Below, one piece after another: positions 34,853 to 42,020 of a stretch of DNA of 42,857 nucleotides. Source of the stretch: Paludibacteraceae bacterium (lineage in GTDB: Bacteria > Bacteroidota > Bacteroidia > Bacteroidales > Paludibacteraceae); assembly GCA_017387515.1 (NCBI GenBank), contig JAFOFC010000044.1, positions 1 to 42,857 on the forward strand. The letters are read 5' to 3'. Each line of letters opens with the position of its first letter. The first letter of the stretch is position 1. Made by a program: the position numbers and the translations under genes. Under the pieces are notes generated by a model. It was given only the letters and a program-made list of their open reading frames with translations, was not told the DNA's origin and made no database searches.

Positions 34853-35401
34853 ATGATTTATCCCATTGTAATTTACGGTAATCCCGTATTAAGAAAACAA
34901 GCAGCACCCATTGCAGCCGATTATCCCGAGTTGAATACCTTAATTGATGATATGTTTAAAACCCTAACCAAGTCGGGCGGTGTAGGGTTGGCAGCTCCTC
35001 AAATTGGTTTGTCTATTAAATTGTTTATTTTAGATTTGTCGGTAATGGCCGATGACGAACCACAGTATGCTAATTTTAAAAAGGTGTTTATTAACCCAGA
35101 GATTATCCAATTCAGCAACGAAACAGAAACATCAGAAGAAGGTTGTTTGAGTGTTCCAGGTTTATCGGAAAGGGTAAAACGCTCACTTTCGGTTACCATT
35201 CGTTACTATGACCAAAATTGGCAAGAACATACCGAAACGTACACAGGTTTCCCTGCACGAGCTATTCAACACGAATACGATCATTTATTGGGCAAAATTT
35301 ACGTAGACCACATTTCGCCTATACGTAAACAGTTAATAGGAAGTAAGTTAACGGCAATGTCAAAAGGAAAAGTGTCGTGCCACTATAAATACAAAAACTA
35401 A
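34853..35401 (+). CDS. def: Peptide deformylase
   Basis: The 182-residue metalloprotease has the three family motifs: GVGLAAPQIG (43-52), EEGCLSVPG (95-103) with metal ligand Cys98, and QHEYDHLLG (139-147) with ligands His140 and His144 and catalytic Glu141. It removes the formyl group from nascent N-termini. It is translated from the ruvX transcript. The last 4 nt overlap the opposing coaE gene. Confidence 0.96.
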   Translation: MIYPIVIYGNPVLRKQAAPIAADYPELNTLIDDMFKTLTKSGGVGLAAPQIGLSIKLFILDLSVMADDEPQYANFKKVFINPEIIQFSNETETSEEGCLSVPGLSERVKRSLSVTIRYYDQNWQEHTETYTGFPARAIQHEYDHLLGKIYVDHISPIRKQLIGSKLTAMSKGKVSCHYKYKN

Positions 35402-35988
35402 ACAGTAATTAGTTTGTAAAGTTTCTTTACCAAATCAAATAGCTGACTATTGATATCTGAACCATGGTTGTTTACGATAACATAGTCGGCTTTTTTTTGT
35501 TTTTCTTCGCTACTCATTTGGGCATTGATGCGTTCTTCTGCTTGGTTTTTGCTGCAAGCGTCACGTTGTAGAATGCGAGCTATGCGTGTTTCTTTGTTGG
35601 CATCTACCACCACTACCTTGTCTACTTGTTGGTCAAAACCGCTTTCGTATAAAATGGCCGATTCTACAAATACAAAGGGTGAATCTTGTGCGGATGCCCA
35701 CGTTACAAATTGCTCTGCTACCATAGGGTGCACAATGGCCTCTACTTGTTGTTTTAGGGTAGGGTTATTGAATATTTTTTCTGCCACAAAAGCCCTGTTA
35801 AGGGTGTCGTTTTGGTAGCATTCCTGGCCCAATAGTTCGGTAAGCCTAAAACGCACAATAGGATGGCTGTTCATGACTAGTTTTCCCTCTTTGTCACAAT
35901 CAAAAATAGGGAAACCCATGGCCGATAAACGCTTGCATACAAACGATTTTCCAGCCCCAATGCCACCTGTTATGCCAATTTTAATCAT
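35398..35988 (-). CDS. coaE: Dephospho-CoA kinase
   Basis: The 196-residue P-loop kinase has Walker A GGIGAGKS (8-15), the following DCDKEGK acceptor region and the lid region ESAILYESGF. Near the end are RILQRDACSKNQAEERI and ADYVIVNNHGS, as in CoaE. It performs the last step of coenzyme A synthesis. Its ATG overlaps the ybbR stop by one base (TAATG), so the two are likely translationally coupled in the nusB-yajC-ybbR-coaE unit. Confidence 0.95.
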   Translation of the reverse strand: MIKIGITGGIGAGKSFVCKRLSAMGFPIFDCDKEGKLVMNSHPIVRFRLTELLGQECYQNDTLNRAFVAEKIFNNPTLKQQVEAIVHPMVAEQFVTWASAQDSPFVFVESAILYESGFDQQVDKVVVVDANKETRIARILQRDACSKNQAEERINAQMSSEEKQKKADYVIVNNHGSDINSQLFDLVKKLYKLITV

Positions 35989-36983
35989 TATTTTATAAAC
36001 TCAATAAGCCATTGTACTTTTTCGGGCTTTATCTTAGGCTTTAGCACATGCGATGGGTATTGACTTAACGTAACGGCATGCGTGTTGTTGTTGCTCCTTA
36101 TTAAGTCTTCGTACAATAGGGTTACCGTAAAGTCGGCAGGAATGATAGACTTGAATTGGCTAAAACCAGCCATGTATACCACTTCTACTTCGGCAGGGAA
36201 AGTTCTAACTTGTAGGTTTTCTGGTACACCTGTAACCGTAACGGGTACCATTTGCTTGCCTTCGGTGTAAAATTCTATGGGAATGTTTACGTTTACTTCT
36301 TTGGGGTTAGAACGGCAATGTGCAGGTAGTTGTAGCGATCTGGTAACTAACAAAGTGTCTTTTAGTTGAGATGCTATAATGGGCATGGTATACACCCAGT
36401 TAATGGTGTCGATGATTTCTTGGTACCCGTATAACGTAACCTCTTTAGGCTCTATTTGAATGCTGTCCGAAGGGTAGTATTGTCTATCGTACGATAATTC
36501 GGTAATAGCACGCACCGGTACACGTTTTTGGCTCAATAATTTTTTTTCTATCTCAATAGCAGGAGGAAAATAATCAAGCACTTGCGTAGATGGATTGAGC
36601 AGTTCTTTTACTTCTTTGTCAAAGGTGCTGGCCGTAGGAATGCTCCATTCGTCAGAATTGTTGTAGGCTGTGTAATCGTTAAAGTCGATGGTTAATGGGG
36701 TAAATTGCCTGCTAGAATAGCCTATAAGCGTGGTACCTTTATCCTTCACTTTTAGTGTGATGTAGGTGGGTAATTCTGCCATTAATTCTATTTCGGCAGG
36801 GGTGTTGAGGTATTCTACGGGAATAGCAATGCGTGTCTCGTAGTTTTTGTTTAACGATATGATGATCCAGAAAAGACCAGATATGATTAAAAAGAACAAA
36901 AAGATGAAGGTGTCTCTAGAAACTAGAAACACTTTCATCTTTCTCCAAAATCGAGATAAATTTATTTTATCTGAATTATGCAT
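35988..36983 (-). CDS. YbbR/CdaR-like membrane-anchored protein
   Basis: The product has 331 residues from ATG 36983 (MHNSDKINLSRFWRK). A longer frame to 37061 lies inside yajC in another frame and is unlikely. One transmembrane helix (about 24-42, FIFLFFLIISGLFWIIISL) precedes YbbR-like beta domains with repeated short strands (IAIPVEYLN, VPVRAITELSY, NIPIEFYTEGKQMVPVTVTG). YbbR proteins regulate diadenylate cyclase in Firmicutes; here no cyclase is adjacent, so the role is open. It overlaps yajC by 8 nt. Confidence 0.82.
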   Translation of the reverse strand: MHNSDKINLSRFWRKMKVFLVSRDTFIFLFFLIISGLFWIIISLNKNYETRIAIPVEYLNTPAEIELMAELPTYITLKVKDKGTTLIGYSSRQFTPLTIDFNDYTAYNNSDEWSIPTASTFDKEVKELLNPSTQVLDYFPPAIEIEKKLLSQKRVPVRAITELSYDRQYYPSDSIQIEPKEVTLYGYQEIIDTINWVYTMPIIASQLKDTLLVTRSLQLPAHCRSNPKEVNVNIPIEFYTEGKQMVPVTVTGVPENLQVRTFPAEVEVVYMAGFSQFKSIIPADFTVTLLYEDLIRSNNNTHAVTLSQYPSHVLKPKIKPEKVQWLIEFIK

Positions 36984-37296
36984 TTTTTTGTGCTGCGTTA
37001 GAATCGGCAGCGTTAGGGAAAACAGAACCTTTGTCGATAGTAATGCGTACGTTGTCGGCAATTTCTAGCACAATGGTAGTTTCTTTAACGTCTTTTACTT
37101 TGCCATAGATACCGCCAGCGGTAATTACTTTATCGCCATTAGCAATGCTGTCGCGGAATTTTTTCATTTCTTTTTGTTTCTTCATTTGTGGACGAATCAT
37201 AAAGAAATAAAATACCACAAACATTAAAATGATAAGTACGATAGAAGAGTAACCTCCTTCTGCATTGGGTGCAGCTTGTAATAAAATGGTTTGCAT
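36976..37296 (-). CDS. yajC: Sec translocase accessory subunit YajC
   Basis: The 106-residue protein has one N-terminal helix (IVLIILMFVVFYFFMIRPQ) followed by KKQKEMKKFRDSIANGDKVITAGGIYGKVK, the family signature, and a small cytoplasmic beta domain. YajC associates with SecDF in protein export. A heptamer array separates it from nusB. Confidence 0.94.
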   Translation of the reverse strand: MQTILLQAAPNAEGGYSSIVLIILMFVVFYFFMIRPQMKKQKEMKKFRDSIANGDKVITAGGIYGKVKDVKETTIVLEIADNVRITIDKGSVFPNAADSNAAQKNA

Positions 37297-37300
37297 GGAT

Positions 37301-37335
37301 GTTTATTGTTAAATGTTTATTGTTTATTGTTTATT
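37301..37335. repeat. Heptamer array at the nusB 3' end
   Basis: Five units GTTTATT, GTTAAAT, GTTTATT three times. The last unit covers the nusB stop codon. Confidence 0.85.
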
Positions 37336-38305
37336 GTTCTTTGATGTAGGCACCTACTTTTATTAACTTGCCTTCTTGACGCAAATTGTTTACAATTTTA
37401 TCTAGAATACCGTTAATAAAGTTGCTACTTTTTTCGGTGCTATAATACTTACTAATTTCAATGTATTCGTTTAAAGTTACATTGATAGGAATGGTTGGGA
37501 AAGCATTGATTTCGGCAATGGCAGCTTGCATAATAACCATGTCCATGTTGGCAATACGTTCCGATTCCCAATTTTGGGCGGTTTGTTGAATAAGGGTTTC
37601 GTATTCTTCTTGGTTATAAATAGCTGTTTTTAATAGCTGCTTAGCGTAATCGATGTCTTCGGTGTCGCGGAATTTTTCTAGCAAAGGTTGGTCGGCACCT
37701 TTTTCTTCTTCAAAACGTTTAATGGTTTTTTCTACAAAACTCATCACGGTTTCAAAGTCGTCGTTCCAATATAGATTCATTTCTTCCAAGCGTTCTTCTA
37801 AAATGGTACTTGGAATTAGCACTTTACGTACAATATGACGCCATAGCATTTTGTCGTTTTCGTAGCTACGGGTATTGTCTTTCATGTATTCTTTATAGAA
37901 ATCGGCAGCCGTAATTTGATTCATCAAAAGTTTAATCAAATCGGTTTCTTCGCTCCACGATATACCGTTGTTTTTAGTAAACTCTGCCAAGGCTTTGTTG
38001 CTGCATAATTGTTTAGCAAACAAGTTGTTGATGAAGCGTTTGTTAGGATTGCGTTCTTCGTCGGTAGGACGCAATTTATTTAAGCCAATTTCGATACGTT
38101 TAATAGCATAGCTATGCAATTCAATGATTAATTGCAATATCCAATGGTATAATTCGTAGGTTTGGTTAAGGCTTTCTAACAGTTCGCCTTCGGCTTTTTG
38201 CGAGGAAGCAGAAAGTGCTTTACTGCAAGTAAGTTGCTCTTTGTTAATGCGATAAGCAAAGAGTAATTGAATAGTTTTGATTCGGATTAAGATTCTGTTT
38301 ATCAT
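37331..38305 (-). CDS. nusB: Transcription antitermination factor NusB, long form
   Basis: The product has 324 residues. The N-terminus MINRILIRIKTIQLLFAYRI and the C-terminal part (about 210-320: YAKQLLKTAIYNQEEYE, RIANMDMVIMQAAIAEINAFPTIPINVTLNEYIEISKYYSTEKSSNFINGILDKI in segments) match NusB. E. coli NusB has about 139 residues. The extra middle region (about 60-200) is typical of Bacteroidota. NusB with NusE binds boxA RNA for rRNA antitermination. It heads the unit with yajC, ybbR and coaE; its promoter is at 38333-38326. Confidence 0.9.
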   Translation of the reverse strand: MINRILIRIKTIQLLFAYRINKEQLTCSKALSASSQKAEGELLESLNQTYELYHWILQLIIELHSYAIKRIEIGLNKLRPTDEERNPNKRFINNLFAKQLCSNKALAEFTKNNGISWSEETDLIKLLMNQITAADFYKEYMKDNTRSYENDKMLWRHIVRKVLIPSTILEERLEEMNLYWNDDFETVMSFVEKTIKRFEEEKGADQPLLEKFRDTEDIDYAKQLLKTAIYNQEEYETLIQQTAQNWESERIANMDMVIMQAAIAEINAFPTIPINVTLNEYIEISKYYSTEKSSNFINGILDKIVNNLRQEGKLIKVGAYIKEQ

Positions 38306-38325
38306 TGCGATGATATTTATTAGGA

Positions 38326-38333
38326 CAAAGATA
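38326..38333 (-). promoter_or_regulatory. nusB promoter -7 box
   Basis: TATCTTTG on minus, 21 nt upstream of the nusB ATG. Confidence 0.6.
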
Positions 38334-38450
38334 ATTTTTTTATATGACTAGTGAAAAAGTAGGTACAAGTTTTTAGAAAAATAAACTTTTTATTTTGATT
38401 TTTCAAAAAAAATATGTTAGTTTGTAACCTAAATGTAAAAAAAAGAAAAG

Positions 38451-38810
38451 ATGATTAGTTTGTTTGACCGCTTCCAAAAGAAAGAAGAGAAACCAGCGGC
38501 TGTTGTTCCAACAGAAAGAGAAGAGAAAGAAATTGTGTTTTCAAAGGCTGTTAAGGCGGGTAAGCGCATGTATTATTTAGATGTAAAACGCGATCGTCGC
38601 GACGATTTATTCTTGTCTATTACAGAAAGTAAACGCAAGGGAGTAACGGCTGATGGTCAGTTTGTTTTTGAGAAACATAAAATCTTTTTGTACAAAGAAG
38701 ATTTTGCCAAATTTGAACAAGCGTTGGCAGAAACCTTGCAATTTATTCGTACTGAAATGAATTTAGACGAGTTTGAAAATGCGCCTGCCAATAGCAACGA
38801 TGCAGAGTAA
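38451..38810 (+). CDS. DUF3276 (PUR-alpha-like) nucleic-acid-binding protein
   Basis: The product has 119 residues. The core EIVFSKAVKAGKRMYYLDVKRDRRDDLFLSITESKRK (in segments, about 26-62) and FEKHKIFLYKEDFAKFEQAL match the bacterial PUR-alpha-like DUF3276 family, a whirly-like fold that binds single-stranded RNA or DNA. The ends (KKEEKPAAVVPTEREEKE, NAPANSNDAE) are charged and probably flexible. It is monocistronic and ends at a terminator shared with the opposing ferredoxin gene. The physiological target is unknown. Confidence 0.88.
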   Translation: MISLFDRFQKKEEKPAAVVPTEREEKEIVFSKAVKAGKRMYYLDVKRDRRDDLFLSITESKRKGVTADGQFVFEKHKIFLYKEDFAKFEQALAETLQFIRTEMNLDEFENAPANSNDAE

Positions 38811-38825
38811 ATGATGGCATGTTAC

Positions 38826-38855
38826 AAAAAAAAACGACCCGCGGGTCGTTTTTTT
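38826..38855. terminator. Bidirectional terminator
   Basis: The palindrome AAAACGACCC/GCGGGTCGTTTT (38831-38852) has A9 before and T7 after. It serves the DUF3276 gene on plus and the ferredoxin on minus. Confidence 0.9.
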
Positions 38856-38872
38856 GTTTGCTGTTAGTTTGC

Positions 38873-39040
38873 TTATTCAGGTTTAATAGCTTCTGAAGGA
38901 CAAACTTCTGCGCAAGTTCCGCAGTCCATGCACAACTCTGGGTTGATAGAATAGATATCACCTTCAGAGATAGCTTCAACTGGACATTCGCTAATGCAAG
39001 TACCGCATGCGATGCAATCGTCAGTAATTACGTGTGCCAT
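38873..39040 (-). CDS. 2[4Fe-4S] ferredoxin
   Basis: The 55-residue clostridial-type ferredoxin has two CxxCxxCxxxCP clusters: Cys9, 12, 15, 19 (CIACGTCISECP) and Cys37, 40, 43, 47 (CMDCGTCAEVCP), each binding one [4Fe-4S] cluster with the last Cys going to the opposite cluster. It carries electrons in anaerobic metabolism, for example for pyruvate:ferredoxin oxidoreductase. The ATG gives the normal start MAHVITDDCI. The nearest promoter box (39227-39220) implies a leader of about 170 nt that contains composite repeat D. Confidence 0.97.
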   Translation of the reverse strand: MAHVITDDCIACGTCISECPVEAISEGDIYSINPELCMDCGTCAEVCPSEAIKPE

Positions 39041-39041
39041 A

Positions 39042-39202
39042 GTGTTTAGTGTTTAATGTTAAGTGTTTATTTGTTGAATCGTTTATTCAATGCTTCGCAT
39101 TTCATGAAGTTGCTCACGCTTGGCATAACAAATAAATTTGTTCTGCTCTCGCTTAATCGCAACTTTAATGGTTGAGTCGTTTAGGCGTTGAGTCGTTTAG
39201 GC
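39042..39202. repeat. Composite intergenic repeat, locus D
   Basis: Heptamers GTGTTTA and variants (39042-39069), octamers GTTGAATC and GTTTATTC (39073-39088), a module that in reverse resembles locus B (TTGCGATTAAGCGAGAGCAG, AAATTTATTT, ATGCCAAGCGTGAGCAA), then four octamers GTTGAGTC/GTTTAGGC alternating (39171-39202). It lies in the 354-nt spacer between the ferredoxin gene and purA, which holds no other gene. Confidence 0.87.
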
Positions 39203-39219
39203 GCATCAACGCTGATGTG

Positions 39220-39227
39220 CAAAAGTA
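39220..39227 (-). promoter_or_regulatory. Ferredoxin promoter -7 box
   Basis: TACTTTTG on minus, 180 nt upstream of the ferredoxin ATG; no nearer TAnnTTTG was seen. Confidence 0.5.
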
Positions 39228-39323
39228 GCAGTTTTTTTTTGTACTGCAAAATTTATTGGTAAGCTTTTACACGTGCTTTTTCTTATAGTTTTAACGACAA
39301 AGACAATTGTTTAGTTTTTTTTA

Positions 39324-39355
39324 TTGGTATCATTCAATAAAAATGTGTACCTTTG
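39324..39355 (+). promoter_or_regulatory. purA promoter
   Basis: TACCTTTG at 39348-39355 with TTG at 39324-39326, 21 nt apart. Predicted leader of about 33 nt. Confidence 0.65.
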
Positions 39356-39394
39356 GGGCAATTATTCTGAAATTTAATTGAATTCAAAATAAAA

Positions 39395-40669
39395 ATGGCA
39401 AAAGTAGATGTGTTGCTCGGTTTACAATGGGGCGACGAAGGAAAAGGAAAAGTAATTGACGTGTTAACTCCTAATTACGACGTTATTACGCGTTTTCAAG
39501 GTGGTCCAAATGCAGGTCATACCTTAGAGTTTAACAACGAAAAGTATGTATTACGTTCTATCCCATCGGGTATTTTCCAAGGCGATAAGATCAATGTAAT
39601 TTCAAACGGTGTGGTATTAGACCCAGCTTTGTTTAAGGCAGAAGCCGAAGCATTGTCGGCATCGGGTCATGACCTAACCAAAAAATTATACATTTCTAAA
39701 AAGGCACACCTTATTATGCCTACGCACCGCTTGTTGGATGCAGCAAACGAAGCGGCTAAAGGCGATGCAAAAGTAGGTACTACAGGTAAAGGCATTGGCC
39801 CTACTTATACCGATAAAGTAGGCCGTTATGGCTTGCGTGTAGGCGATATTTTGGGCAATTTTGAAGAAAAATATGCTACAGCCAAAAAACGTCACTTGCA
39901 AATATTGGATTCAATGAATTTTGCATACGACCTTTCTGAAACCGAACCTGCTTGGTTAGAAGGCATTGAATACCTTAAAAAATTCCAACTAATTGATAGC
40001 GAACATTACCTAAACGATATCATCGACCAAGATAAATCTATTTTGTGCGAAGGTGCGCAAGGTACTATGCTAGACATTGACTTTGGTTCGTATCCTTTTG
40101 TAACCTCGTCTAACACCATTTGTGCAGGTGCTTGTACCGGTATGGGTATTGCACCTAATAAAATAGGTGATGTGTACGGTATCTTTAAAGCCTATTGTAC
40201 TCGCGTAGGTAGTGGTCCTTTCCCTACCGAATTGTTTGACGAAGTGGGTGATACCCTTTGCAAAAACGGCCACGAATTTGGCTCGGTAACGGGTCGTAAA
40301 CGTCGTTGCGGTTGGATTGACTTGGTAGCGCTTAAATATTCGGTAATGATTAACGGTGTTACCCAGTTAATTATGATGAAGAGCGATGTATTGGATATGT
40401 TCGATACCATTAAAGCTTGCGTAGGCTATCGCATTGGTGGCGAAGAAATTGATTATTTCCCTTACGAAATTACCGACGACGTAGAACCTATTTATGTAGA
40501 GTTGCCCGGTTGGAAACAAGATATGACCAAAATGAAGAGCGAGGGCGAATTCCCCAAAGCCTTTAACGATTACCTTGATTTCTTAGAAGATCAACTAAAC
40601 GTACCTATTAAGATTGTTTCGGTAGGTCCCGACCGTGAACAAACCATAGTTCGCTACACCTGCGAATAA
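39395..40669 (+). CDS. purA: Adenylosuccinate synthetase
   Basis: The 424-residue enzyme makes adenylosuccinate from IMP, aspartate and GTP. It shows the P-loop-like GLQWGDEGKGKVID with catalytic Asp14 and GGPNAGHT with catalytic His42. STTGKGIGPTYTDK is represented by GTTGKGIGPTYTDKVGRYG, and the family blocks LCEGAQGTMLDIDFGSYPFVTSSNT and TGRKRRCGW (in segments) follow. Length is normal. It is monocistronic, with its own promoter and a terminator beginning 4 nt after the stop. Confidence 0.97.
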   Translation: MAKVDVLLGLQWGDEGKGKVIDVLTPNYDVITRFQGGPNAGHTLEFNNEKYVLRSIPSGIFQGDKINVISNGVVLDPALFKAEAEALSASGHDLTKKLYISKKAHLIMPTHRLLDAANEAAKGDAKVGTTGKGIGPTYTDKVGRYGLRVGDILGNFEEKYATAKKRHLQILDSMNFAYDLSETEPAWLEGIEYLKKFQLIDSEHYLNDIIDQDKSILCEGAQGTMLDIDFGSYPFVTSSNTICAGACTGMGIAPNKIGDVYGIFKAYCTRVGSGPFPTELFDEVGDTLCKNGHEFGSVTGRKRRCGWIDLVALKYSVMINGVTQLIMMKSDVLDMFDTIKACVGYRIGGEEIDYFPYEITDDVEPIYVELPGWKQDMTKMKSEGEFPKAFNDYLDFLEDQLNVPIKIVSVGPDREQTIVRYTCE

Positions 40670-40672
40670 TAC

Positions 40673-40719
40673 AAAACTCTCGGTGACTGAGCCTGTCGAA
40701 GTCCCCGAGAGTTTTTTTT
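40673..40719 (+). terminator. purA terminator with a REP-like block in the loop
   Basis: The stem AAAACTCTCGG/CCGAGAGTTTT (40673-40683 with 40705-40715) is followed by T8. The 21-nt loop TGACTGAGCCTGTCGAAGTC is a variant of the REP-like block of loci A to C. Confidence 0.87.
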
Positions 40720-40726
40720 GGGGAGG

Positions 40727-40837
40727 GTCCCTGAGCTTGTCGACGTGTTGTTGACCGAAGGGAAAAAGGGCCCGACATTTATTATATCGCTGCAAAGTAT
40801 GTCTCTCTCCTTTATTCCCTTCGGTCATCAACACGTC
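40727..40837. repeat. Long inverted repeat after purA
   Basis: Arms of 21 bp with one mismatch (40742-40762, starting GACGTGTTGTTGACC, and 40817-40837) enclose 54 nt. The pairing continues imperfectly inwards. TCCCTGAGCTTGTCGACG (40728-40745), another REP-like copy, overlaps the left arm. The structure could fold into a long hairpin between purA and the lipoprotein cluster. Confidence 0.85.
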
Positions 40838-40866
40838 TCCTTTATCAATTATCATTTAGATTTTTT

Positions 40867-41355
40867 CTACTGGTAATATTCCTTAAACTGCTCTAGCATT
40901 CCATAGTCTTTTTTAAAGATGGGTAATAGTGTGGAGTCGATGGTAAGCGTATCTATGTTAAGAGTATAAAGATAATTATATGCAGTTTGAGTTTGTTTCA
41001 CTTTATCAAGAAATAATTTATCGTTATCAGACAATTCTTCTTTGTAATTTAAACAATAGGAACATGTGTCATCCAACATGTAGATACATTCTTTATAAAA
41101 ATAAATATAATAAAAAGTGCCGAGAGTCCCAGGGTATGTTTCTATACTTGTGTGTTTAATAAAATGGATGGATGCCGTATCGCAAGGTAATACTGAAACG
41201 TCTTTGTTGCCTATATCTGTTTCTTGTGTACAAATTAGATGTTTTTCTAGTTTGTTTTCATATATCCTACGTACATCATGAGTTAGATTTAATTCGCGTG
41301 TACATGCAGTTAGAAATATAGCAGCAAAGGTGATATATAAGATATTTTTATTCAT
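40867..41355 (-). CDS. Tandem paralogous lipoprotein 3
   Basis: The 162-residue protein has a lipoprotein signal MNKNILYITFAAIFLTAC (Cys18). I do not recognise a family. The middle has five further cysteines (near CTQET, LPCDT, KECIY, DTCSYC), which the paralogues mostly lack. The last 28 residues (DTLTIDSTLLPIFKKDYGML, then EQFKEYYQ) are almost the same as in the two genes upstream. It is the last gene of the three-gene array, separated by 92 nt from the previous one. The composition is more AT-rich than the housekeeping genes around it. Confidence 0.72.
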   Translation of the reverse strand: MNKNILYITFAAIFLTACTRELNLTHDVRRIYENKLEKHLICTQETDIGNKDVSVLPCDTASIHFIKHTSIETYPGTLGTFYYIYFYKECIYMLDDTCSYCLNYKEELSDNDKLFLDKVKQTQTAYNYLYTLNIDTLTIDSTLLPIFKKDYGMLEQFKEYYQ

Positions 41356-41447
41356 AAGTATTTATTATAGATTCTATTTTACTTGATAGCGTTGACAAGA
41401 ATTACATCAAGAGCTATTGTAATAGAAGCAGCCTCTTTGTTATCCAT

Positions 41448-41987
41448 CTATTTATAATACTCGCTAAACTGCTCTAGCATGCCATAGTCCTTTTTAAAGA
41501 TGGGTAATAGTGTGGAGTCAATGGTAAGAGTGTCATATAATGTATAATTTAAATGTGAATTTCGTTTATGAATCATTTCCATATGTTGATAATAGATTTC
41601 TTTTTCAATTTCATTTTCAGATATTTCAGACCATTTAAAGTATGTAGTATCTGTTAGATTATATAATTTCGTATCCTTAGTTATAACACTTTGTTCTTCT
41701 CCTAGATCTGACAAACCCATAAAATCAACCTCAACCATCTGTTCATTTACAAAGTTGATAGTAGCGGATTCTAGTTCATTTATGTATATTTGTTTTGTTC
41801 CTATATTTGTTTCGCATATAAAAATGATTTCTTTATCCAATTTATTCTCCACATTTATAATTAATTCCTCTCTGGTTTGAACTAACTTCTCACAGGAAAC
41901 AAATGGTATAGCTATAAATATCCAGATAACTATATGCTTAATTAAATTCTTCATATTTATCAAATTCATTTTTAATAATTGTGGCAT
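41448..41987 (-). CDS. Tandem paralogous lipoprotein 2
   Basis: The product has 179 residues from ATG 41987. An internal ATG at 41954 (MKNLIKHIVIWIFIAIPFVSC) gives a more compact lipoprotein signal with Cys21 and may be the true start. The middle (INVENKLDKEIIFICETNIGTKQIYINELES) is similar in outline to the neighbour's NKLEKHLICTQETDIGNKD, and LYNLTDTT recurs in the third gene as VYNLTDTT. The C-terminal 28 residues are the shared tail (IDSTLLPIFKKDYGMLEQF, SEYYK). Function unknown; probably anchored to a membrane facing the periplasm or outside. Confidence 0.72.
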   Translation of the reverse strand: MPQLLKMNLINMKNLIKHIVIWIFIAIPFVSCEKLVQTREELIINVENKLDKEIIFICETNIGTKQIYINELESATINFVNEQMVEVDFMGLSDLGEEQSVITKDTKLYNLTDTTYFKWSEISENEIEKEIYYQHMEMIHKRNSHLNYTLYDTLTIDSTLLPIFKKDYGMLEQFSEYYK

Positions 41988-41998
41988 ATATTCCCAAT

Positions 41999-42011
41999 AA
42001 TCACCTCCTTT
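41999..42011 (-). promoter_or_regulatory. Full anti-16S Shine-Dalgarno-like sequence
   Basis: On minus the sequence AAAGGAGGTGAT reads opposite the expected 16S rRNA 3' end. It lies 16 nt upstream of ATG 41987, too far for an ideal site. The corresponding sequence after paralogue 2 (ATAACAAAGAGGCTGCTT) lacks it, so it may be a chance variant of duplicated spacer. Confidence 0.4.
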
Positions 42012-42020
42012 GTTATTCTC

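Noticed and set aside
36984-37061. N-terminal extension of the YbbR-like protein
   Set aside because: It lies in another frame inside yajC; ATG 36983 gives the expected short cytoplasmic part before the helix.
41379-41447. 22-codon minus-strand frame (MDNKEAASITIALDVILVNA) right after lipoprotein 2
   Set aside because: Very short. The same place after lipoprotein 1 has related DNA (AATAACAAAGGAGGTGATTA) without the frame, so it is probably duplicated spacer.
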